Positions 57,355-64,000 of a stretch of DNA of 64,000 bases are shown in pieces. Both the position numbers and the translations under genes were made by a program. The notes under the pieces were generated by a model. That model saw only the letters and a program-made list of their open reading frames with translations, did no database searches and was not told where the DNA came from. Source of the DNA: Cupriavidus oxalaticus (lineage in GTDB: Bacteria > Pseudomonadota > Gammaproteobacteria > Burkholderiales > Burkholderiaceae); NCBI RefSeq assembly GCF_004768545.1, contig NZ_CP038635.1, positions 2,542,001 to 2,606,000 on the forward strand, given 5' to 3'. Each line of letters starts with the position of its first letter. The stretch's first letter is position 1.

Positions 57355-59898
57355 TTAGTTGCCTTCCAGGAAACTCTTCAGCTTGTCGGAGCGGCTCGGG
57401 TGGCGCAGCTTGCGCAGGGCCTTGGCCTCGATCTGGCGGATCCGTTCGCGCGTGACGTCGAACTGCTTGCCGACCTCTTCCAGCGTGTGGTCGGTGCTCA
57501 TTTCGATGCCGAAGCGCATGCGCAGCACCTTGGCTTCGCGCGGCGTCAGCGAGTCCAGCACGTCCTTGACGACGTCGCGCATGGAGCCGTGCAGCGCCGC
57601 TTCGGCCGGGGCCAGCGTGTTGGTGTCCTCGATGAAGTCCCCCAGATGGGAGTCGTCGTCGTCACCGATCGGCGTTTCCATGGAGATCGGTTCCTTGGCG
57701 ATCTTCATGATCTTGCGGATCTTGTCTTCCGGCATCTCCATCTTCTCGGCCAGCGTTGCCGGATCCGGTTCATTGCCGGTTTCCTGCAGGATCTGGCGCG
57801 AGATGCGGTTCATCTTGTTGATCGTCTCGATCATGTGCACCGGAATACGGATGGTGCGCGCCTGGTCGGCGATCGAGCGCGTGATGGCCTGGCGGATCCA
57901 CCACGTGGCATACGTCGAGAACTTGTAGCCGCGGCGGTATTCGAACTTGTCCACCGCCTTCATCAGGCCGATGTTGCCTTCCTGGATCAGGTCGAGGAAC
58001 TGCAGGCCGCGATTGGTGTACTTCTTGGCGATCGAGATCACCAGGCGCAGGTTAGCCTCGGTCATCTCGCGCTTGGCTTCGCGGGCACGACGCTCGCCCT
58101 CGGCCATCTTGCGGTTGACGCCCTTCAGTTCCTTCAGCGGCAGCACCACGCGCGACTGCAGGTCGATCAGCTTCTGCTGCAGCTCATGCACGGCCGGCAC
58201 GTTGCGCTCGACGATGGCGCTGTAGCCCTTGCCGTCGGCCACCACGGTGTTGATCCACTCGAGGTTGGTCTCGTTGCCCGGGAAACGGGCGACGAATTCC
58301 GAGCGCGGCATGCCGCACTTGTCGACCACGATATTCAGGATCGAGCGCTCGAGCTTGCGCACTTCGTCCACCTGGCCGCGCAGCGTGTCGCACAGGCGCT
58401 CGACATTGCGGGCGGTGAAGCGGATGCCCATCAGTTCGGCCTGGATGGCTTCCTGGGCCTTGACATAAGGCTTGGACTTGTAGCCCTCCTTCTCGAAGGC
58501 ACGGCGCATCTTGTCGAACTGCTCGGCGATCACGCGGAATTTTTCCAGCGCGTTCTGCTTCAGCTCTTCCAGCTGGCGCGCGGAGGCACCGGCGCCGGCG
58601 CCGCCTTCGTCGTCGTCTTCCTCGTCGCCTTCCTCGTCGTCGTTCTCGTCGCCTTCCTCCTCGTCTTCGGACGCCGCCGCCGGGGCCGAGGGGGCTTCCG
58701 GGGCTTCATCGGCGTTCGGGTCGATCAGGCCGTCGACGAACTCGTCGATCTTGATCTCGTCGTTGGCCACGCGCTCGGCGTGGGCCAGGATCTCGGAGAT
58801 GGTGACCGGGCATGCCGAGATCGCCATCACCATGTCCTTCAGGCCGGCTTCGATGCGCTTGGCGATTTCGATTTCGCCCTCGCGGGTCAGCAGCTCGACC
58901 GTGCCCATTTCACGCATGTACATGCGCACCGGGTCGGTGGTGCGGCCGAACTCGGAGTCAACCGTGGACAGGGCCGCCTCGGCCTCTTCCTCGGCTTCTT
59001 CCTCGCTGGTGGCGGACGGCGCGTTGTCATTGAGCAGCAGCGTCTCGGCATCCGGCGCCTGTTCGTAGACGGCGATGCCGATGTCGTTCAGCGTTGCGAC
59101 CAGCGTGTCGATCGTTTCCGAATCGACCATGTCGTCCGGCAGGTGATCGTTGATCTCCGCGTAGGTCAGGTAGCCGCGCGACTTGCCCAGCTTGATCAGC
59201 GCCTTGAGCTTCTGGCGACGCAGCTCGAGCTCCTCTTCCGTCCCCTGCTGGGTCGAGGCGAACTCCTTGAGCAGCGCCTTTTCCTTGGCCTTGCGGTCCT
59301 TGGCCTTCTGCTTTTCGGTCTTCGGCGCGGCTGCGGGCGTCGCGGCGCGCACGTCGTTCTCGTAAAACTCTTCAGTCACGTCGTCTGTTGTGCTGTCGTC
59401 GTGCTGCATCTCGGCCTTGGGCTTGCGGCCGCGCTTTTTCGGCTCCGGCTTGATTGCCGGGGCAGCGGGACGCTCGGATGCAACGGATGCAGGGGTCGCG
59501 GTGCGCGCCTTGGATGCCGTCGCGGTGCTGTCCGCCTTGGCGGCCCCGCTCTTGGCGCCGGCTGCTGCCGCTCGCTTGCTCTCGACTTCGGTATTCTGCT
59601 GTTTCGCCACGGTGATACTCTTGCCTTTCACTGGTGCAGACACGGCAACCTTGCCGCTCGTACTGGCGCTCTCGCGTGCCGAAGTCGAGGCCTGTGTTTC
59701 CTTGGATGTGCGAGTCCTGGCAGGAGTGGTCACGGCGGGCGCTTGCGCGCTACGCACGGACTTGGATGGCGCAGACCGGGCTGGTGTCCTGACTGGCGCG
59801 GTCGATGTCTTCGCCGCCGTCGTTTTCGCAGACGCCTTGCCGCTCCCTGATTGGGGAGCCTTCGTTGTAACCTTTTCGGTTGCTTTGGCCTTTGCCAT
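57355..59898 (-). CDS. rpoD: Primary sigma factor RpoD with long Lys/Ala-rich N-terminal extension
   Basis: RpoD directs RNA polymerase to housekeeping promoters. The product is 847 residues. Region 1.1 begins only at about residue 219 ([20 protein letters not shown]), so about 218 residues are added in front; they are rich in Lys, Ala, Thr and Ser and look like a histone H1-type tail. An acidic insert ([20 protein letters not shown]) lies in the non-conserved region. Regions 2–4 are standard: [35 protein letters not shown], and [20 protein letters not shown]. The ATG at 59898 is used; a GTG six codons earlier is possible. Confidence 0.97.
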   Translation of the reverse strand: MAKAKATEKVTTKAPQSGSGKASAKTTAAKTSTAPVRTPARSAPSKSVRSAQAPAVTTPARTRTSKETQASTSARESASTSGKVAVSAPVKGKSITVAKQQNTEVESKRAAAAGAKSGAAKADSTATASKARTATPASVASERPAAPAIKPEPKKRGRKPKAEMQHDDSTTDDVTEEFYENDVRAATPAAAPKTEKQKAKDRKAKEKALLKEFASTQQGTEEELELRRQKLKALIKLGKSRGYLTYAEINDHLPDDMVDSETIDTLVATLNDIGIAVYEQAPDAETLLLNDNAPSATSEEEAEEEAEAALSTVDSEFGRTTDPVRMYMREMGTVELLTREGEIEIAKRIEAGLKDMVMAISACPVTISEILAHAERVANDEIKIDEFVDGLIDPNADEAPEAPSAPAAASEDEEEGDENDDEEGDEEDDDEGGAGAGASARQLEELKQNALEKFRVIAEQFDKMRRAFEKEGYKSKPYVKAQEAIQAELMGIRFTARNVERLCDTLRGQVDEVRKLERSILNIVVDKCGMPRSEFVARFPGNETNLEWINTVVADGKGYSAIVERNVPAVHELQQKLIDLQSRVVLPLKELKGVNRKMAEGERRAREAKREMTEANLRLVISIAKKYTNRGLQFLDLIQEGNIGLMKAVDKFEYRRGYKFSTYATWWIRQAITRSIADQARTIRIPVHMIETINKMNRISRQILQETGNEPDPATLAEKMEMPEDKIRKIMKIAKEPISMETPIGDDDDSHLGDFIEDTNTLAPAEAALHGSMRDVVKDVLDSLTPREAKVLRMRFGIEMSTDHTLEEVGKQFDVTRERIRQIEAKALRKLRHPSRSDKLKSFLEGN

Positions 59899-60099
59899 TG
59901 GCACGCTCACTTTCACCAGAACTGGGAAGAAAGATTTCGCAATCCAAACCGGCTATTGTAGCACGCCACGGATAGCCAGCTTCCTGTCAGGTGAGGTTTT
60001 CACCTGAAAAATCAAGGCTTAAGCTCGGCGGTGCCGGCCTAGTCCCTCATCCAACGCCTGAACCTGCCTCCCGGTTGATAGCCGTCGCGCCGCCGCGCT

Positions 60100-61920
60100 T
60101 CAGCCAAGTTGACGCCGCCGGTGGATCTCGCCCACCAGCCAGCGCATGCGTTGCTTGGCCGCCTCATCGGCGGTCCCTGCCACGACTTCGGCCTGCAGCA
60201 TGTCGAGTTCGCGCCGCAACGGCTCTGCCAGCAGCTTGGTGATGGCGGCATCGAACTCCTGCGTCGCAGGCGCCTCTTCGATCTCTTCCTTCAGCACGGC
60301 GGTGCGCGCAGCCGCGTACAGTTCGGCATATGGCGACTGGGCCAGCCGCTCGCTGAATGCCGCAAAATTCACCTCGCCCTGCAGGCCATCGCATGTCGAC
60401 ACCAGGTGCGTCAGCACTTCGCTCTCTCCGCCTGTGCCGCCCTCGCCATCCAGCAGCAAGGCGCGCGCGTCTTCGTCGAGCCGGGCGGACAGTGCCGGAT
60501 AGCACATCAGCAACTGGATCACGCGCTGCTCCAGGCCGGTCGGCGCCTGCCGCCTTGCCCGCGGGCGCGGCTTCTCGAAACGGCCCACGCGGGCCGGATC
60601 GCTGCGCAAGCCGCAGATGGCCTCGATCTCGGCAGGTGTCGTACCAGTGGCATCGGCAAGTTCGCGCACAATCTGTAGCCGCAGGCCGCCGGCGGGCATC
60701 GCCTGTAGCAGCGGCTTGGCCTCGTACTGGGCGCGGGCCCGGCCCTCGGGCTGGCGCAGGTCAAGCTCCTCGGTCACCGACTGCAGCAGGAAGCGCGACA
60801 GCGGCATGGCATTGCGCACCTGCGTGGCAAAGGCTTCGGTGCCCTCTTCGCGCACATAGCTGTCGGGATCGTGCTCGGCCGGCAGGAACAGGAAGCGGAT
60901 GGTCTTGTTGTCGGCCACATGCGGCAGGCAGGCTTCGAGTGCCCTTCGCGCCGCACGGCGGCCGGCGGCATCGCCGTCGAACGAGAACACCACCGCGTCG
61001 GTCTGGCGCAGCAACTTCTGCACGTGCACGGGGGTGCACGCCGTGCCGAGGGTAGCGACGGCATTGGCAAAACCGAGCTGGGCCAGTGCCACGACGTCCA
61101 TATACCCTTCGACCACCAATACGTATCCGGTTTCCCGGATGGCATGGCGCGCCTCGAACAGGCCGTATAGTTCGGTCCCCTTGCTGAACAGCGGGGTTTC
61201 CGGCGAGTTCAGGTACTTGGGCTCGCCCTGGCCCATTACGCGGCCGCCGAAGCCGATCACGGCTCCCTTGGTGTTGCGGATGGGGAACATGATCCGGTCG
61301 CGAAAGCGGTCATAGCGCCGCGGCTTGCCGTCGGGGTCGCGCTTGTCGCTTTCGATCAGCAGGCCCGATTCGGCCAGCGGCGCGGCGATATTGTCGTCGC
61401 GATAGCTGCCGAACACCGCTTCCAGCCCCTGCCAGTCGTCCGGCGCATAGCCCAGGCCGAACTGCGCGGCGATCTCGCCGGTCAGCCCGCGCCCCTTCAG
61501 GTACTGGATCGCCTGCGGCGCGGTGCGCAGCTGGCGGCGGTAGAAGTCGGTCGCGCGGGTCATGGCGTCGGACAGCGCCACCGAGCGGGCCTGCTGTTCG
61601 GCGCGTTGCCCCGGCGGCAGCCGGTCGCGCTCTTCCGGCACGGTCATGCCGACCGACTGCGCCAGCTCGCGCACCGCCTCCGGGTAGGACTGGCCGGAGT
61701 ACTCCATCAGGAAACCGATGGCCGAGCCATGGGCGCCGCAGCCGAAGCAGTGGTAGAACTGCTTGGTCGGCGAAACCGTGAACGACGGCGATTTCTCGTT
61801 ATGGAAGGGGCACAGCCCCATGAAATTCGCGCCGCCCTTCTTCAGCTGCACATACTTGCCCACCACATCGACAATGTCGACACGGTTGAGCAGGTCCTGA
61901 ATAAAGGATTGCGGAATCAC
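60100..61920 (-). CDS. dnaG: DNA primase
   Basis: DnaG makes RNA primers at the replication fork. The 606-residue protein has an N-terminal CHC2 zinc finger (CPFHNEKSPSFTV…CFGCGAHG), the TOPRIM core (EGYMDVVAL, SFDGDAAGRRAA) and a C-terminal helicase-interaction domain. The start is a GTG at 61920 (VIPQSFIQDLLNRVDIVDVV), the usual beginning of the family; the earlier TTG at 61965 adds unrelated residues. The dnaG–rpoD order is the macromolecular synthesis operon. Confidence 0.97.
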   Translation of the reverse strand: MIPQSFIQDLLNRVDIVDVVGKYVQLKKGGANFMGLCPFHNEKSPSFTVSPTKQFYHCFGCGAHGSAIGFLMEYSGQSYPEAVRELAQSVGMTVPEERDRLPPGQRAEQQARSVALSDAMTRATDFYRRQLRTAPQAIQYLKGRGLTGEIAAQFGLGYAPDDWQGLEAVFGSYRDDNIAAPLAESGLLIESDKRDPDGKPRRYDRFRDRIMFPIRNTKGAVIGFGGRVMGQGEPKYLNSPETPLFSKGTELYGLFEARHAIRETGYVLVVEGYMDVVALAQLGFANAVATLGTACTPVHVQKLLRQTDAVVFSFDGDAAGRRAARRALEACLPHVADNKTIRFLFLPAEHDPDSYVREEGTEAFATQVRNAMPLSRFLLQSVTEELDLRQPEGRARAQYEAKPLLQAMPAGGLRLQIVRELADATGTTPAEIEAICGLRSDPARVGRFEKPRPRARRQAPTGLEQRVIQLLMCYPALSARLDEDARALLLDGEGGTGGESEVLTHLVSTCDGLQGEVNFAAFSERLAQSPYAELYAAARTAVLKEEIEEAPATQEFDAAITKLLAEPLRRELDMLQAEVVAGTADEAAKQRMRWLVGEIHRRRQLG

Positions 61921-62121
61921 CCGACTGACCGTCCTGAGGCTTGGCCGTCCCGCGACGGGAGGCAATTTCTAGGAATGCGTGACCGGTGCGGCGCCCGGTT
62001 GCTATCGGAATATTGTAGTGCAGCGCGCTCAGGCCGCCCGCAATGTTTATCAACTCCGTGCATTTACGCCGAATCCCGACGATCCGGCGTGCATCACGCC
62101 TATATCTGATTAAATCAGCAC

Positions 62122-62571
62122 TTACTTCTGAGCCAGCGCCGCCTTGACCAGCGCCGACACGGCCGTCATGTCGGCACGGCCGGCGAGCTTGCCCTTGAGT
62201 ACGCCCATGACCTTGCCCATGTCCTGCGGGCCGGCAGCCCCGGTGGCGGCGACCGCCTGCTGGACTTCGGCGGCGACTTCGGCCTCGGACAGCGCGGCGG
62301 GCATGTAGACCTTCAGCACCTCGACTTCGGCAAGTTCCTTGTCGGCCAGGTCGTTGCGGCCAGCCTGCTGGAACTGGGAGATTGAATCCTTGCGCTGCTT
62401 GATCAGCTTCTCGACCACGGCCAGCACGGCGGTATCGTCAAGTTCCGTGCGCTCGTCGACCTCGCGCTGCTTGATCGCGGCCAGAAGCAGGCGGATGGTG
62501 CCGAGGCGCTCGGTTTCGCGGGCGCGCATGGCGGTCTTCATGTCTTCGCTGATACGGGCTTTGAGGGACAT
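62122..62571 (-). CDS. yqeY: GatB/YqeY domain protein
   Basis: A 149-residue helical protein of the YqeY family, related to the tail domain of GatB that binds tRNA. Motifs: MSLKARISEDMKTAMRARET, ERLGTIRLLLAAIKQREVDE and AGPQDMGKVMGVLKGKLAGR. The exact role is unknown. It lies just before dnaG, where rpsU and yqeY are often found; rpsU is not seen here. The ATG at 62571 is used. Confidence 0.94.
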   Translation of the reverse strand: MSLKARISEDMKTAMRARETERLGTIRLLLAAIKQREVDERTELDDTAVLAVVEKLIKQRKDSISQFQQAGRNDLADKELAEVEVLKVYMPAALSEAEVAAEVQQAVAATGAAGPQDMGKVMGVLKGKLAGRADMTAVSALVKAALAQK

Positions 62572-62643
62572 CGTGATCTTCCAGAAAGTGTGCGGACACT
62601 CACAGGTGGCGGCGAGAGCCGCCCACTGCAAGGCCCATAACGC

Positions 62644-62677
62644 AAAAACCCGCCGAAGCGTGGCGCCACAGCGGGTT
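62644..62677 (-). terminator. Intrinsic terminator after the flavoprotein gene
   Basis: On the minus strand AACCCGC pairs with GCGGGTT across an inner TGGCGCCA palindrome, followed by TTTGCG. It separates the flavoprotein gene (stop 62828) from yqeY. Confidence 0.75.
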
Positions 62678-62827
62678 GGTGCAAGCGCGAGGCCCGGTTC
62701 AGAACAGCTTCGATTTTCGGGATAGCGGCTTTACGAAGTTCTGGATTGTAGCACCAAGCCCCGAGCACGGAAGTGGCGCGCAACGGGCACGGAAAAAGCG
62801 GGCCCTGAGCACAAACAGGATCGGCGG

Positions 62828-64000
62828 TCAGGCCACTGACTGTCCCGCGGCAGCGCTGCGGCTGGCCTCCGCCACCGCCTTGCCTGCCGCGACGGCGGAC
62901 GCCCAGGCCCATTGGAAGTTGTAGCCGCCCAGCCAGCCCGTCACATCGACCACCTCGCCGATGAAGTAGAGCCCCGGCACCTCGCGCGCCATCATCGTGG
63001 CCGAGGACAGCGCGCGCGTATCGACGCCGCCGATCGTCACCTCAGCCTTGCGATAGCCTTCGGTGCCCGACGGCACAATGCGCCAGCCGTTGAGCGATGC
63101 GCCAAGCTTGCGCAGTCCCTTGTCCGTGACATCGTGCAGCGGCATGGCGGCATCTACGCCAGCGGCGGCGCACCATGCGTCGGCCAGCCGCGCCGGCAGC
63201 CGCTGCGCCAGCAGGTTGCCGAGGTGCTTGCGGCTGCCGCCCTTCTGCTCCAGCAGCCAGGCCGCGGCGTCTTCTCCGTCGAACAGGTCGATGGCAATCG
63301 GCGTGCCCGGCTTCCAGTAGCTCGAGATCTGCAGCACCGCCGGCCCGGACAACCCGCGGTGCGTCCACAGCAGGTCTTCGCGGAACGCGCCCGCCGTCTT
63401 GCCGTTGCCGGTGGCGACATCCACCTCCAGAGACACGCCGGCCAGCGGCGCGAACGGGGTCCAGTCCTTGCCGTCGAAAGTCAGCGGCACCAGCGCCGGC
63501 CGGGTTTCGACGATGCCCAGCCCGAACTGGCGCGCGATGCGGTAGCCGAAGTCGGTGGCGCCGATCTTGGGGATCGACAGCCCGCCGGTTGCCACCACCA
63601 GGGCGCCGGCGCGGATCGTGCCGGCGGAGGTCAGCAACATGAAGTCATCGCCCTCGCGGCGGACTTCCGCTACCGCACAGCCGGTCTGCCAGCGTACGCG
63701 GCCGGTGTCGCATTCCGCGCGCAGCATGGCGATCACGTCCTCGGCGCTGTCATTGCAGAACAGCTGGCCGCGATGTTTCTCATGCCAGGCGATGCCGTGG
63801 CGGCGCATCAGGTCGAGGAAGTCCTGCGGGGTATAGCGCGCCAGCGCCGAGCGGCAGAAGTGCGGATTGGACGACAGGTAGTTGGCCGGCCCCGCCTGCA
63901 GGTTGGTGAAATTGCAGCGGCCGCCGCCGGAGATGCGGATCTTCTCGGCCAGTTTGGTCGCGTGATCGACCAGCACCACGCTGGCGCCGTTCTGGCCGGC
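62828..64000 (-). CDS. HI0933-like FAD-dependent oxidoreductase (5' end outside window)
   Basis: About 391 residues are visible; the frame is still open at the right edge (…AGQNGASVVLVDHATKLAEK), so the FAD-binding GxGxxG start is outside. Family features include KIRISGGGRCNFTN, ALVVATGGLSIPKIGATDFG, LLWTHRGLSGPAVLQISSYW and FIGEVVDVTGWLGGYNFQWA, typical of the HI0933/YhiN aminoacetone-oxidase-like flavoproteins. Physiological substrate is unknown. A terminator at 62644–62677 follows. Confidence 0.92.
   Translation of the reverse strand, partial: AGQNGASVVLVDHATKLAEKIRISGGGRCNFTNLQAGPANYLSSNPHFCRSALARYTPQDFLDLMRRHGIAWHEKHRGQLFCNDSAEDVIAMLRAECDTGRVRWQTGCAVAEVRREGDDFMLLTSAGTIRAGALVVATGGLSIPKIGATDFGYRIARQFGLGIVETRPALVPLTFDGKDWTPFAPLAGVSLEVDVATGNGKTAGAFREDLLWTHRGLSGPAVLQISSYWKPGTPIAIDLFDGEDAAAWLLEQKGGSRKHLGNLLAQRLPARLADAWCAAAGVDAAMPLHDVTDKGLRKLGASLNGWRIVPSGTEGYRKAEVTIGGVDTRALSSATMMAREVPGLYFIGEVVDVTGWLGGYNFQWAWASAVAAGKAVAEASRSAAAGQSVA

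Noticed and set aside
62572..62827. rpsU upstream of yqeY, as often seen in related genomes
   Set aside because: The interval was read on both strands. No S21-like sequence is present, only a terminator.

Overview
The window is a G+C-rich bacterial chromosome segment. Gene content and order (parC–lytic transglycosylase–parE, thyA–folA–ilvA, rpoD–dnaG–yqeY beside a tRNA, a C39-type secretion locus) and protein similarity point to a betaproteobacterium of the Burkholderiaceae, most like Cupriavidus/Ralstonia. The assignment rests on recalled family resemblance, not on a search.

Layout. 1–10.8 kb: parC (cut by the window edge), an SLT transglycosylase, parE, an MFS transporter with a coupled 46-residue membrane peptide, a repeat-rich non-coding block built on a 91-bp inverted repeat (5.2–6.1 kb), the ABC-F ATPase gene uup with an attenuator-like leader, an orphan GltI-like binding protein, a coiled-coil protein and an EmrE-like SMR pump. 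10.8–13.2 kb: a small lipoprotein, a stand-alone HpaB-type flavin monooxygenase and tRNA-Arg(CCT).

13.4–33.2 kb is the main find: a peptide secretion locus with its own regulation. Seven small genes encode precursors with a shared leader ending in a double glycine (…LD..xMxAVRGG) and cores of about 54–69 residues. A five-gene operon encodes a twin-FHA membrane protein, an HlyD adaptor, a parvulin-type foldase, an ABC exporter with two cNMP-binding-like domains and an intact C39 peptidase, and a sigma-54 activator; a NodT-type outer-membrane factor lies just upstream. Near-consensus sigma-54 (-24/-12) promoters precede three peptide units. The locus also carries a PP2C phosphatase, a Ser/Thr kinase with DUF4384, an exported FGE-fold protein without the usual cysteines and two DUF4399 proteins. 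My reading is that kinase, phosphatase and FHA signalling together with the sigma-54 activator control production and C39-dependent export of the peptides. I do not recognise the system as described, and the peptides' role is unknown.

33.2–64 kb returns to core genes: a DEAD-box helicase, egtD/egtB-like genes, a Mn-riboswitch-controlled TerC exporter, thyA–folA, ilvA behind an Ile-rich leader peptide and terminator, pmbA, darP–mog, an AEC carrier, orn, an M48 protease with rsgA, a CobD-like protein, a divergent pirin/LysR pair, gluQ, rhlE, a DUF1428 gene, tRNA(CAT), rpoD with a long Lys/Ala-rich N-terminal extension, dnaG, yqeY and a flavoprotein cut by the window end.
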